Part shown: in pieces, positions 26,157 to 35,813 of the stretch
Position numbering within the stretch: the stretch's first letter is position 1
How the letters are laid out: each line of letters begins with the position of its first letter
NCBI RefSeq assembly: GCF_027498035.1
Contig: NZ_CP114978.1
Span: 1,488,001-1,552,000 of the forward strand
Direction of reading: 5' to 3'
Length of the DNA stretch: 64,000 bases
Source: Pseudoxanthomonas sp.
GTDB taxonomy: Bacteria; Pseudomonadota; Gammaproteobacteria; Xanthomonadales; Xanthomonadaceae
Notes under the pieces: generated by a model
What the model was told of the DNA's origin: nothing
Seen by the model: only the letters and a program-made list of their open reading frames with translations
The model's database searches: none
Position numbers and translations under genes: made by a program

Positions 26157-28166
26157 TCAGGCCTGGATCACGCCCTGCGCCGCTTCCACCACGTGGTCGG
26201 CGGTGAAGCCGAAGAACGGGAACAGCTTCTCGGCAGGCGCCGATTCGCCGAAGCCTCTCATGCCGACGATGGCGCCGTCCAGGCCCACGTACTTGAACCA
26301 GAAGTCGGTCGTGCCCGCTTCCACCGCCACCCGCGCCCGCACCGAACGCGGCAGCACCGATTCCCGGTAGCCCTCGTCCTGGCGGTCGAACACGTTGGTG
26401 CATGGCATCGAGACCAGGCGGGTCGGGATGCCGGCCGCCTGCAGCTTGTCGCGCGCCTCCGACGCAATGCCCACTTCCGAACCGGTGGCGATCAGGATCA
26501 GCTTGGGCGTCCCGCCCTCGGCCTCGGCCAGCACGTAACCGCCGCGGTAGATGCCCTCGACGCCGGCCTTGTCGCGCGGCTGGTGCTTGAGGTTCTGGCG
26601 GCTGAAGATCAGGCAGCTCGGGCCGTCCTGGCGGGTGATGGCCGCGCTCCAGCTGGCGGCGGTCTCGACCGCATCGCACGGGCGCCACACATCGTTGTGC
26701 GGGATGTAGCGCAGCGAGGCGATCTGCTCGATCGGCTGGTGGGTCGGGCCGTCTTCGCCCAGGCCGATGGAATCATGCGTGTACACGTGGATGACGTGGC
26801 TGCCCATCAGCGCGCTCATGCGCAGCGCGTTGCGCGCGTAGTCGCTGAAGGTCAGGAAGGTGGCGTCGAACGGAATGAAGCCGCCGTGCTGGGCCACGCC
26901 ATTGGCAATGGCGCTCATGCCGAATTCGCGCACACCGTAATGGACGTAGTTCGCGCCCGGATCGTCGCCCACCGCAGTGACGCTGTGCTTCCACATGGTC
27001 AGGTTGGACGGTGCCAGGTCGGCGGAACCGCCGAGCAGCTCCGGCAGCAGCGCGGCGAAGGTTTCGATGGCGTTCTGCGAAGCCTTGCGCGAGGCGATTT
27101 CCAGGCCCTGTTCCTGCAGCTTGGCCACGTAGGCATCGGCCTGGATCGCGAAATCCTCCGGCAGCTCGGCGTGCGAGCGACGCACCAGTTCGGCCGACTC
27201 GGCCGGGAACTGCCTGGCGTACTTGTCGAACAGCTGTTCCCACTCACCCTGGCGGAAGCTGCCGGTGCCGTTGGCGCGCCAGCCGTCGTAGATCTGCGCC
27301 GGGATCTCGAAGGCCGGGTACGGCCAGTCCAGCGCCTTGCGGGTGGCTTCCACTTCATCCTTGCCCAACGGCGAACCATGACTGGACTCCTTGCCCGCCT
27401 TGGCCGGCGAACCAAAACCAATCGTGGTCCTGCAGGCGATCAGGGTCGGGCGGTCGCTGATCTCCAGCGCATCGTCGATGGCGGCCTTGATGGCCTCCGG
27501 GTCGTGGCCGTCGATCGGGCCGATGGTGTGCCAGCCGTAGGCGCGGAAGCGCGCCGGGGTGTCGTCGGTGAACCAGCCCTCGGTCTCGCCGTCGATGGAG
27601 ATCTTGTTGTCGTCCCAGAACGCGACCAGCTTGCCCAGGCCCAGGGTGCCGGCCAGCGAGGCGGCTTCATGGGAGATGCCTTCCATCATGCAGCCGTCGC
27701 CCATGAACACCCAGGTGCGGTGATCCACGACCTGGTACTCGGGGCGGTTGTAGCGCTGGGCCAGCAGTTTTTCCGACAGGGCGAAGCCCACCGCGTTGGC
27801 AAAGCCCTGCCCCAGCGGACCGGTGGTGGTCTCCACGCCGGGGGTGATGTGGCTTTCCGGGTGGCCCGGGGTCTTGGAGTGCAGCTGGCGGAAGTTCTTG
27901 AGTTCTTCGATCGGCAGGTCGTAGCCGGTCAGGTGCAGCAGCGCGTACTGCAGCATCGAGCCGTGGCCGTTGGACAGCACGAAGCGGTCGCGGTTGAACC
28001 ACTTCGGATTATTCGGGTTGTGGCGGAGATAGTCGTTCCACAACACTTCGGCGATGTCGGCCATGCCCATGGGCATGCCGGGATGACCGGAGTTGGCGGC
28101 CTGGACCGCATCGGCGGCGAGGAAACGGATGGCGTTGGCAAGCTGACGGCGGGTCGGTGCGGACAT
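26157..28166 (-). CDS. tkt: Transketolase
   Basis: A 669-residue thiamine-diphosphate enzyme of the non-oxidative pentose phosphate pathway. Motifs include AANSGHPGMPMGMADIAEVL, RFVLSNGHGSMLQYALLHL, GPLGQGFANAVGFALSEK, the ThDP/metal motif MGDGCMMEGISHEAASLAG ending in WDDNKISIDG, and EDGPTHQPIEQIASLR. The length is typical. It shares the strand of gap and pgk but is not adjacent to them here. The intrinsic terminator at 26104 ends the unit. Confidence 0.97.
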   Translation of the reverse strand: MSAPTRRQLANAIRFLAADAVQAANSGHPGMPMGMADIAEVLWNDYLRHNPNNPKWFNRDRFVLSNGHGSMLQYALLHLTGYDLPIEELKNFRQLHSKTPGHPESHITPGVETTTGPLGQGFANAVGFALSEKLLAQRYNRPEYQVVDHRTWVFMGDGCMMEGISHEAASLAGTLGLGKLVAFWDDNKISIDGETEGWFTDDTPARFRAYGWHTIGPIDGHDPEAIKAAIDDALEISDRPTLIACRTTIGFGSPAKAGKESSHGSPLGKDEVEATRKALDWPYPAFEIPAQIYDGWRANGTGSFRQGEWEQLFDKYARQFPAESAELVRRSHAELPEDFAIQADAYVAKLQEQGLEIASRKASQNAIETFAALLPELLGGSADLAPSNLTMWKHSVTAVGDDPGANYVHYGVREFGMSAIANGVAQHGGFIPFDATFLTFSDYARNALRMSALMGSHVIHVYTHDSIGLGEDGPTHQPIEQIASLRYIPHNDVWRPCDAVETAASWSAAITRQDGPSCLIFSRQNLKHQPRDKAGVEGIYRGGYVLAEAEGGTPKLILIATGSEVGIASEARDKLQAAGIPTRLVSMPCTNVFDRQDEGYRESVLPRSVRARVAVEAGTTDFWFKYVGLDGAIVGMRGFGESAPAEKLFPFFGFTADHVVEAAQGVIQA

Positions 28167-28264
28167 GTCGGCGATGAGGGCAAGAGACGGCGCGCTTCAC
28201 GCCGGGAACCCCCATTGTCCCATCCCTAGCCGTTCCGGTCACATCAACGTTCGCATCGCCCGGG

Positions 28265-29572
28265 TCAGGCGGTGACCACGTCCGGGTCCGGCTCGTCCTG
28301 CTCACCCTTGGCCACCAGGGTGGCCAGGACCAGGTCGCCGGTGGTGTTCAGCGTGGTCCGGCACATGTCCAGGAAACGGTCCACGCCCAGGATGATGCCG
28401 ATGCCTTCCGGCGGCACCCCGACCATGCCACAGATCAACGCCACCACCGGCAGCGAGCCGGCCGGCACGCCAGCGGTGCCGATGCCACCCAGGATGCAGA
28501 CGAACATCACCGTCAGCTGCTGGGTCAGTGACAGGTCGACGCCGAAGAACTGGGCCAGGAACAGCACCGTCACGCCCTCGAACAGCGCCGTGCCGTTCTG
28601 GTTGGCGGTGGCGCCCACGGTCAGCACGAAACGCGAGACCTTGCGCGGCAGGCGCAGGTTGTCTTCGGCCACGCGCAGCGAGGTCGGCAGGGTGGCATTG
28701 CTGGATGCGGTGGAGAACGACAGCACCATCACTTCGCGCACCGCGGCGAACCACTTCAGCGGCGACCAGCCGGCCCATTTCAGCAGCGCCGAATAGACCA
28801 CGAACATGTGCAGCGCCAGCGCCAGCACCACCACGCCCACGTAGGCGCCGAGTTTGATCAGCAGGTCCCAGCCGAACAGCGCGGCCAGGTTGAACATGAA
28901 GCAGAACACCGCATACGGCGCCAGCTTGATCACCAGGGTGATCAGGGTCATGGAGATTTCGAACAGGCCTTCGACCGCATTGCGGAACACCGCGGTCTTC
29001 TCGCTGCGCGCCAGGACCACGCCCACGCCGATCATCAGCGCGAAGAACATCACGCCCATGATCTGGTCGTCGGCCGCTGCAGTGACCACGTTGGACGGCA
29101 CGATCGACAGCAGCATGTCCGCCCCACCCGGCGCGGCCTTGCCCTTGCTGATGATCGCCTCGGCACGGTCGGCGCCGGCAGCCAGCATCTGCTGGGCGGT
29201 CGCCGGATCGGTACCGGCGCCGGGCTTGAGCAGGTTGACCAGCACCAGGCCCAGGACCACGGCGATGCCCGAGGCGAGGATCGTGTAGCCCAGGGTTTTC
29301 CAGCCGATCCGGCCGAGTGAGCGCACGTCGCCCATTTCCGAAATGCCCACCACCAGCGCCGAGAACAGCAGCGGCAGCACCAGCATGAAGATCAGCCGCA
29401 GGAAGATGGTGCCGGCCGGCTGGGTCAGGTGCGAGGTGATCCAGGTCACCCACGCGGCGTCGGCGCCGACGGTGCTGTGCACCACCAGGCCCAGCACCAG
29501 GCCCAGCACGAATCCGATCACCATCTTCCAGTGCAAGGGCAGCTTGGACTTGCCGGAAGATGCGTCGGTCAT
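28265..29572 (-). CDS. Dicarboxylate/amino acid:cation symporter (GltP/DctA family)
   Basis: A 435-residue inner-membrane carrier with eight helices and two hairpin loops. Hairpin 1 reads LSFSTASSNATLPTSL. Helix 8 reads DRFLDMCRTTLNTTGDLV; it keeps the Asp, Arg and Asn that bind acidic amino acids and cations in characterised transporters. The family motif NMDGT in helix 7 reads NQNGT here (GATANQNGTALFEG). Glutamate or aspartate is the likeliest substrate. The ATG at 29572 has AGGA upstream; an extended start at 29641 is less likely. Confidence 0.88.
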   Translation of the reverse strand: MTDASSGKSKLPLHWKMVIGFVLGLVLGLVVHSTVGADAAWVTWITSHLTQPAGTIFLRLIFMLVLPLLFSALVVGISEMGDVRSLGRIGWKTLGYTILASGIAVVLGLVLVNLLKPGAGTDPATAQQMLAAGADRAEAIISKGKAAPGGADMLLSIVPSNVVTAAADDQIMGVMFFALMIGVGVVLARSEKTAVFRNAVEGLFEISMTLITLVIKLAPYAVFCFMFNLAALFGWDLLIKLGAYVGVVVLALALHMFVVYSALLKWAGWSPLKWFAAVREVMVLSFSTASSNATLPTSLRVAEDNLRLPRKVSRFVLTVGATANQNGTALFEGVTVLFLAQFFGVDLSLTQQLTVMFVCILGGIGTAGVPAGSLPVVALICGMVGVPPEGIGIILGVDRFLDMCRTTLNTTGDLVLATLVAKGEQDEPDPDVVTA

Positions 29573-29689
29573 GCGGGAATCCTGCTGCTGCGTAAAGAAG
29601 CGCCGGAGCTTAGCAAAGGCGTTGGCCCACATCGGCCGCAACCGGACCAGCCCGCGCGATACGCGGGCTGCATGACGGAAAAGTAAGGT

Positions 29690-31459
29690 TCAGCGCTCCG
29701 GATACAACGGCGGCAGCGGGTTTTGCCCGGCTTCCGGCGCACGTCTGCCGATCCAGGATGGGCCGGCCGCGAATGCCTCGCGCAACGCATTGCGCGCCTG
29801 GGTGCCATCGCCATCGGCCCAGCGCGCACGGCGCAAGCCATCGACCGCGCGACGCTGCACCGGATCGGCCAGCCTGGCCGCCACCGCATCCAGGTCGCGG
29901 GTGGGTGGGGGTGCCATCCCGACCAGCACTTCGCCCACTTCATCCAGCGTGCCGGTTTCCAGCGCGCGACGCAGATCCGGCAGGCCGTAGCGGGGGCGCT
30001 GCGCGGGGGCGGCAGGCAGGCCCGGCGCCACGCGTGCCGCCGGAAGCGCGGTGGTGCGACGCGGGCGCAGCACCATCCAGCCCAGGGTCAGCAACCACAA
30101 CAGTGCAAACCCGCAGGCGATGAGCATCCACAGGCGCGGATCGCGCGAGCCCCAAGCGCCCACATTGCCGGCGCTTGCGGTGGCCACCGAGGTATCCGTC
30201 AGGCCTGCGTCGGTGGTGTTGTCCGGCGTGACCGCGGGCGCCGGCTTGGGCAGCGTGGCGTCGGCGAAATTGCCCGAACCGGCAGCCACGTCCAGTTGCA
30301 TGTCTGGCAGTGCGGCCGTGCGCGGCTGGTCGGCCTTGACGTCCCACCAGTCCATCTTGAGGCCCGGCAGCGTCAGCTTTCCGGCGCCGCTGGGCACCAG
30401 CGAATACTGGCGGGTGACTTTCACCACCGGTGTGGCGCCGTCGAAGCTTTCGGTGTATTCGGCCGGCTCGGCGAACACCTGCGCACCATCCACGGCGGGC
30501 GTGGGCAGGTCCGGCAGCTGCGCACGGGTCGCGCCACGCGCGATGGCTTCGACCACGAAGCTGCTGGCTTGCCCGGCCTTGGGCGCGCGCGGCGCGGTGG
30601 CATAGCGCAGGCGCAGGTCGGCCAGCGGCAACCATGGCTGCGGCGCGTTGTCCGGCTGGGCCTGCACGTGCAGGGTCTGCACCTGGCCGACCGCACTGAG
30701 TTCGCTGCGTTGGCCCATGCCGAGCATGCTGTCGAAGAACCCACCGCCGCCCGCGCCACGCCCGGAGAAGCGCGCCGCCGGCAGGCTCAAGGTGCCACTG
30801 CGGTCGGGCACCAGCAGGAAGCGGCGTTCGACCACGCTGTAGCGGCGGCCGTTGACCTCGCGCGTGGACTGCACGTCATCGCCCACCCGCTGCAGCGAAA
30901 TGCCCTGCGGCGGGTCCAAGTCCAGCTGCCCGGACACCAGCGGCACCGCGTAGAACAGGCGCAGGGTGACGCCGACGGTCTGCTGCACGTACGGGGTCAG
31001 GTCGTCGACTTCGGTTTCGATATAGGCGTTGCTGCTGCCCGGCTGCGCGGCCGGTGCCTCGGTCACGCGCAGGCCCAGGATTGGCGTGCGCTGGCCCTGG
31101 ATGTCCAGCGCAGGGATGCTCAACTCACCGGTGCGGCGCGGCTGCAGGGTGATGGCCAAGGTGACGCTGCGGCTGACCCGGCCGTTGACCATTTCCATCT
31201 GCCGGCTGCTGGAGGTATCGATCACGTCGAAGTCCTGCTGCAGCGGCGCCAAATCAGGCTGGCTGATCTCCTGGTCGCTTTCGATGCTCAGCACCACCGG
31301 CTGGCCGATGGCCGTGCGCGAGCGATCCAGCCAGGCGCGCGTGGCCGCCAGTGCCGGCGTGGCGCTGGCCAGCAGCAGCAACAGCGCCAGCAGCGCCACC
31401 GTCGCGCGCAGGACCGTGGTGCCGCGCTGGGCCTGCATGGAAGCGTCGGCTCGCATCAT
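29690..31459 (-). CDS. batD: BatD-like protein (oxygen tolerance family)
   Basis: A 589-residue exported, membrane-anchored protein. It has a signal peptide (LLALLLLLASATPALA), several beta-sandwich repeats (AWLDRSRTAIGQPVVLSIES; SVTLAITLQPRRTGELSIPA; NAYIETEVDDLTPYVQQTV) and one transmembrane segment (LWMLIACGFALLWLLTLGWM) with a cytoplasmic tail. This is BatD. It is last in a MoxR/Bat operon and overlaps batB by 4 nt. BatD is thought to act with the VWA proteins in the envelope; the detailed function is not settled. Confidence 0.88.
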   Translation of the reverse strand: MMRADASMQAQRGTTVLRATVALLALLLLLASATPALAATRAWLDRSRTAIGQPVVLSIESDQEISQPDLAPLQQDFDVIDTSSSRQMEMVNGRVSRSVTLAITLQPRRTGELSIPALDIQGQRTPILGLRVTEAPAAQPGSSNAYIETEVDDLTPYVQQTVGVTLRLFYAVPLVSGQLDLDPPQGISLQRVGDDVQSTREVNGRRYSVVERRFLLVPDRSGTLSLPAARFSGRGAGGGGFFDSMLGMGQRSELSAVGQVQTLHVQAQPDNAPQPWLPLADLRLRYATAPRAPKAGQASSFVVEAIARGATRAQLPDLPTPAVDGAQVFAEPAEYTESFDGATPVVKVTRQYSLVPSGAGKLTLPGLKMDWWDVKADQPRTAALPDMQLDVAAGSGNFADATLPKPAPAVTPDNTTDAGLTDTSVATASAGNVGAWGSRDPRLWMLIACGFALLWLLTLGWMVLRPRRTTALPAARVAPGLPAAPAQRPRYGLPDLRRALETGTLDEVGEVLVGMAPPPTRDLDAVAARLADPVQRRAVDGLRRARWADGDGTQARNALREAFAAGPSWIGRRAPEAGQNPLPPLYPER

Positions 31460-33279
31460 TCTCCGTCCCTCTGGCGTCGCTGGTATTCGAGTTGGAACTT
31501 GGCCTTCAACAGGCCACCCGGATCATCGGGCACGCGCCGCAGCCAGGCCTCGGTGGCCTGCCTGCGCTCACGCTCGTCGGCCGTTTCCGCCTTGCCCTGC
31601 GCCTGCCCGGCCTTGGCCGGGTCTTCACCCTGCCCGCCCTGCTGCATGGCCTGCTGGATCTTCTGGCGTTGGGCGGCGTCGGCGGCCTGTTGGTCCTTCT
31701 GCTGTTCGGCTGCGGACTTGGGCGGGTCCTGCTTGGCGTCGGAAGGCTTGCCCTGCCCCGCCTGTTCCGCACCCTTCGACGGATCGTCCTTGCCGGGGGA
31801 ATCCTGATCCTTGGATGGCTGCGACTTGTCCTGCTGACCCTGCTGACCCGGGTCCTGCGGCTTGTCGCCCTGCTGGCCACCATCCTGCTGCGGGTTCTGG
31901 CCGCCTTGCTTCGGATCCTGCTGGTCCTTGCCTTTCTCGCCGCCCTGGCCACCCTGCCCGCCCGGTGGCTGCTGCTTGCGCGCCGCTTCCACCGCGGCGC
32001 GGTTGGCGACGGCGTCTTCCATGCCGGGCTGTTGCTTCAAGGCAGCGTCGTAGGCAGCAATGGCTTCGTCGTACTTGCCTTGCTTGGCCAGCGCATTGCC
32101 CTGGTTGTAGAGGCCATCGGCACTGTCGATGCCGTTGAACTGCGCCTGGGCCGCGGCGAAGTCGCCCTTGCGATACGCCTGCGCCCCCTGCTCGATGCGC
32201 TGCTGCACCTTCTGGTCGGCACGGGTCCACCAGTCAGCCGCCTGCGCCGGTTGCGCCATCGGCAGCACCACGCACAACGCGATCGCCGCCAGCACCCCGC
32301 CACGGCGGAACGCGAACAGGCACAGCAGCATCAATAGCGGCAGCAACCAGTAGCCCTGGTCGCGCCAGGCCGTACCTTTCTCGCCACGGGCCGCATGCCC
32401 ATCTTCGGATTGCGGGTCCAGAACACCGAGCGCTTTCAGATCCGCATCGCCGACACCCAGCGGCTGGTACGTGCCACCACCGGCCGCAGCCAGGCGTTGC
32501 AGTGACCCGGCATCCAACTGGGCCCGATCGATCTGGCCGCGCGTATCGCGGTAGGCCGCACCCGCTGCCGTGCCCAGCCCCAACGTCGAAACATAGAAGC
32601 CTGCGCTGGCAGCCCGGCTTGCGGCGCCATCGGCGCTGTCGTCGGCATGGTCGGTGACCAGCAGGACCTGTCCCCGATCGAACCCGGCCTGGCGCATCAG
32701 CGACTGCGACAGGGCGATGGCCTTACCCGCATCGCTGCCCGCCACCGGCATGATCCCGGGCTCCAGCGCATCCAGGAACAACGCCACGTTGGCCGCGTCA
32801 TCGGTCAGTGGCGCCACGGTGAAGGCTTCGCCGGCATAGGTCACCAGCCCGACCTGGCCACCGCTGCGTTCGCGCAACAGGGTGGCCAGCTTGGCCCGGA
32901 CCTGCAGCAGGCGCGAAGGCGGCAGGTCGTTGGCACTGATGCTGTCGGACAGGTCCAGCGCGATCACCAGCGGCGCGCGGGTCTGCCACAGGGGTTGTTC
33001 TTCCTGGCGCCAGCTCGGACCAGCCAAGGCCAGCGTACCCAGGATCCAGGCGGCGATGCTGCCGAACAGCGCCAGGCGCTGGCGACGCCCGCCACCAACC
33101 TGCAGGTGCGCCAGCAAGTGCGCATCCACCAGGCTACGCCAGGCGTTGGCGCGGCGCTGGCTGAGCTTCCACAACCACCACAGCACCGGCACGGCCAACA
33201 GCGCCAACCACCACCACGGCCGCAGGAAATGGAACTCCTTCAGCGCGGTCAGGAACCACTGCCAGCCGCCGCGACTCAT
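31456..33279 (-). CDS. batB: BatB-BatC-type fusion: VWA domain plus TPR
   Basis: A 607-residue inner-membrane protein. Two N-terminal helices precede a VWA domain whose metal site reads ALDLSDSISANDLPPSR (DxSxS), with TYAGEAFTVAPLTDD and LLVTDHADDSADGA. A later transmembrane segment is followed by tetratricopeptide repeats (YRKGDFAAAQAQFNGIDSAD; NQGNALAKQGKYDEAIAAYD). The C-terminal roughly 130 residues are low-complexity, rich in Gln, Gly, Lys, Asp and Pro. In many genomes BatB and BatC are separate genes. It overlaps both neighbours by 4 nt. Confidence 0.9.
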   Translation of the reverse strand: MSRGGWQWFLTALKEFHFLRPWWWLALLAVPVLWWLWKLSQRRANAWRSLVDAHLLAHLQVGGGRRQRLALFGSIAAWILGTLALAGPSWRQEEQPLWQTRAPLVIALDLSDSISANDLPPSRLLQVRAKLATLLRERSGGQVGLVTYAGEAFTVAPLTDDAANVALFLDALEPGIMPVAGSDAGKAIALSQSLMRQAGFDRGQVLLVTDHADDSADGAASRAASAGFYVSTLGLGTAAGAAYRDTRGQIDRAQLDAGSLQRLAAAGGGTYQPLGVGDADLKALGVLDPQSEDGHAARGEKGTAWRDQGYWLLPLLMLLCLFAFRRGGVLAAIALCVVLPMAQPAQAADWWTRADQKVQQRIEQGAQAYRKGDFAAAQAQFNGIDSADGLYNQGNALAKQGKYDEAIAAYDAALKQQPGMEDAVANRAAVEAARKQQPPGGQGGQGGEKGKDQQDPKQGGQNPQQDGGQQGDKPQDPGQQGQQDKSQPSKDQDSPGKDDPSKGAEQAGQGKPSDAKQDPPKSAAEQQKDQQAADAAQRQKIQQAMQQGGQGEDPAKAGQAQGKAETADERERRQATEAWLRRVPDDPGGLLKAKFQLEYQRRQRDGE

Positions 33280-34295
33280 GCGCGCAGCCCCCGCCAGCCC
33301 AACGCCAGCAGGCCACAGCCCAGGGCAAGCGCCAGCGGCAGCGGATACCGCTCGATCCGCGGCTGGACCGCACGGCCCGGATGCGCGATCGGTTCAATCT
33401 TGTCCAGCTCCGAATAGATGCCCACCAGCTCGGTGGTATCGCGGGCGCGGAAGAAGCGTCCGCCGGTGGTGTCGGCAATCGTGCGCAGGACATCCTCGTC
33501 GATATCGTCCTGGCCCTGCATCGGCAGGCGCATGCCGAACACCGACATGCCGTTGCCGCTGCCACCGAAGGCGATGGTGTGGATGCGCACGCCTTCGTTC
33601 TTCGCCAGTTCGGCCGCCTTCACCGGGTCGAGCGCGCCCGTGGTGTTGACGCCATCGGTGAGCAGGATCAGCACGCGCTGGTCGGCTGGCTGCTTGCTCA
33701 ATCGCTTGACTGCCAGGCCGATGGCGTCGCCGATGGCGGTCTCGCGCCCGGCCAACCCACTGACCGTGTCCCGCAGTTGGTCGCGGACCGAATCGCGATC
33801 CAGGGTCAGCGGCGCCACCGCATAGGCGCGGTTGCCGAACACCAGCAGGCCCACCCGATCGCCGATGCGGCGATCCAGGAAATCAGCCAGCACCGCCTTG
33901 GCCGCGGTCAGGCGGTCGACCGGACGCCCGCCCAGCTCCATGTCCGGTTCGCGCATGCTGCCGGACAGGTCCACCGCCAGCATCAGGTCGCGCCCGGCCT
34001 GCGGTGGCGTCACCGCGTCGCCCAGTTGCTGCGGTCGCGCCGCCGCCAGGCACAGCAGCAGCCAGGCCAGTGCAGCCAGCCAGTTCACGTGGAAGCGGCG
34101 CACCGCCGTGCCCGTGGTCGCAATGCCATCCAGCCGTTCGCCATAAGGCACCCGCAATGCGGGTGATTGGCTACGGACCGCAGGCGCCAGCCAGGCAACC
34201 ATCCACGGCAACGGCAGCGCGGCCCACATCCATGGCCAGGCAAAGCCGCCGAACAGCAATCGGAATTCCTGCAGCCACTGCGCGGCAAGGCTCAC
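33276..34295 (-). CDS. batA: BatA-like VWA-domain membrane protein
   Basis: A 339-residue protein with N-terminal hydrophobic helices, a VWA domain and a C-terminal helix. The MIDAS site is LMLAVDLSGSMREPDMELGG, with GLLVFGNRAYAVAPLT and RVLILLTDGVNTTGALDP. VWA domains of this group bind metal and partner proteins, probably loaded by the MoxR ATPase. The start overlaps the DUF4381 stop by 4 nt. Confidence 0.92.
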   Translation of the reverse strand: MSLAAQWLQEFRLLFGGFAWPWMWAALPLPWMVAWLAPAVRSQSPALRVPYGERLDGIATTGTAVRRFHVNWLAALAWLLLCLAAARPQQLGDAVTPPQAGRDLMLAVDLSGSMREPDMELGGRPVDRLTAAKAVLADFLDRRIGDRVGLLVFGNRAYAVAPLTLDRDSVRDQLRDTVSGLAGRETAIGDAIGLAVKRLSKQPADQRVLILLTDGVNTTGALDPVKAAELAKNEGVRIHTIAFGGSGNGMSVFGMRLPMQGQDDIDEDVLRTIADTTGGRFFRARDTTELVGIYSELDKIEPIAHPGRAVQPRIERYPLPLALALGCGLLALGWRGLRA

Positions 34296-34756
34296 CGCCG
34301 GCCCTCCATCAGCTGCACGAAGCGGCCACGGGCAAGCTCGCGCAGCCGTTCGAGCTGGCCCGGATCGACCCGCGGGCGGAACCCACCGTCTTTGAGCAAC
34401 TGGCCCACGCCCTCGCTGAACTCCCGGCCCTGCTTGCCATCGAGAAACCGCAGCCAGGCATCACCCTGCAGCCGATCGGCGGCGGAATCGACACGGCGCG
34501 CGGCGCGGCGCAGCAGTTCGGACGCCGCCGCCACCTGGGCCGGTGGCGCCAGTGCCGACGTGCAGGCCTGCTCGAACAGCATCACCAGGCGCCGACGACG
34601 CCGGCGCTTCCACAGCAACCACGCCACGGGAATGGCAAACACCACCAGCACGGCCAGCAGCACCAGCCACCAGCCAGGTGCCGGCGGCCACCAGCTCGGC
34701 GCGGGCGGCACATGCACGTCCCGCAGGACCAGCGGCGATGACGCAGCGCCGATCAT
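34292..34756 (-). CDS. DUF4381 small membrane protein of the Bat operon
   Basis: A 154-residue protein with one central transmembrane helix (WWLVLLAVLVVFAIPVAWLL) followed by an arginine-rich stretch and a helical cytoplasmic domain (LLRRAARRVDSAADRLQGDA; GREFSEGVGQLLKDGGF). This matches DUF4381, regularly found between DUF58 and batA genes. The function is unknown. It overlaps both neighbours by 4 nt. Confidence 0.85.
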   Translation of the reverse strand: MIGAASSPLVLRDVHVPPAPSWWPPAPGWWLVLLAVLVVFAIPVAWLLWKRRRRRRLVMLFEQACTSALAPPAQVAAASELLRRAARRVDSAADRLQGDAWLRFLDGKQGREFSEGVGQLLKDGGFRPRVDPGQLERLRELARGRFVQLMEGRR

Positions 34757-35691
34757 GCGGTCGCCGGCGCGGGCGCGCGCCCCAGCAGCGGCAGCCAGGC
34801 ATCGCTGGCTGCATCGGCGCGCAAGGCATAGGTGCGCACGCCACGGGCTGGCAGACGCTCCAGCGCTGCATGCAGCGGCTGCACGAACTCGCGCCCCCAG
34901 CGTTGGCGCTGGCTGGCGTTGCCCAGGTCCAGTTCCACCCGGTGGTCGCCGGACTGGAACGGCAGCGTGGTCCTGGGCGGCGTCTGTTCCAGCGCATCGG
35001 TCAGCATCAAGACGATCACTTCATGATGCCCGGCCAGGGAAGGCCAGCGCACCTCCGGCACGGCTGCGACACTGCGCGGATCGGCCAGCACCACCAGGCG
35101 CGAACCCGGGCGCAGCACACGCTGGGCGTGTTCCAGTGCCGATGCCAATCCCAGGTCATCGTCGGGCCGGTCGGAATACCAGCGCATCAATCCGTCCAGG
35201 GCCCGCAGCGCACCGCGCGTTCCCGAGGCCGGCGGCACCGGCGGCTCGCGCCCGGCGCCGCGCAGGACCGAAATCCGGTCCCCATCACGCACCGCGGCCC
35301 ACGCTGCCAGCGCACCGGCGCGCGCGGCCTGCACTGATTTGAAACGCACGCGCGTGCCGAAATACAGCGCAGGCGCGGTGTCGGCCACGATCAATGTCAG
35401 CCGCTCGCGTTCGGCCTGGAAGAGCTTGGTGTGCGGCTTGCCGCTACGCGCGGTCAGGCGCCAGTCGATATGGCGCGCGTCGTCGCCGGCCACGTATTCG
35501 CGTGACTCGGCGTATTCCATCCCACGGCCGCGCAACGGTGAAGCCGCGGGGCCGGTCAGGTGATGGCTGCCACGCCGCGCTGCAGGCCGGCGCTGGGCAA
35601 GCGCCCGCAGCTGGATCAACTCGGCTAGCGTCGGCCGCAACCCATCGCCCTCGGCTGGCGGCTGCAATATCGCGGGAGAGGTGGATGCCAT
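34753..35691 (-). CDS. DUF58 domain protein
   Basis: A 312-residue protein. The DUF58 signature is GMEYAESREYVAGDDARHID followed by WRLTARSGKPHTKLFQAERE. The rest resembles a degenerate VWA fold (LTLIVADTAPALYFGTRVRF). DUF58 genes follow moxR genes in many bacteria, and the order here is moxR-DUF58-DUF4381-batA. A 122-bp gap separates it from moxR. Confidence 0.9.
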   Translation of the reverse strand: MASTSPAILQPPAEGDGLRPTLAELIQLRALAQRRPAARRGSHHLTGPAASPLRGRGMEYAESREYVAGDDARHIDWRLTARSGKPHTKLFQAERERLTLIVADTAPALYFGTRVRFKSVQAARAGALAAWAAVRDGDRISVLRGAGREPPVPPASGTRGALRALDGLMRWYSDRPDDDLGLASALEHAQRVLRPGSRLVVLADPRSVAAVPEVRWPSLAGHHEVIVLMLTDALEQTPPRTTLPFQSGDHRVELDLGNASQRQRWGREFVQPLHAALERLPARGVRTYALRADAASDAWLPLLGRAPAPATA

Positions 35692-35813
35692 CGCGATCCG
35701 GTTTCAGGCGTGCGGCCGCAGGCACGCGCCAACCGGATGCAACCGGGGCGCCATGCAGGCAACAGGGCAAGAGGAGGACGACACGCGCGACACCGTCTGC
35801 AGAGTGCGCGCCA

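Noticed and set aside
26091..28229. Long plus-strand open frame opposite transketolase
   Set aside because: The minus strand carries unmistakable transketolase motifs; the plus-strand product has no recognisable feature.
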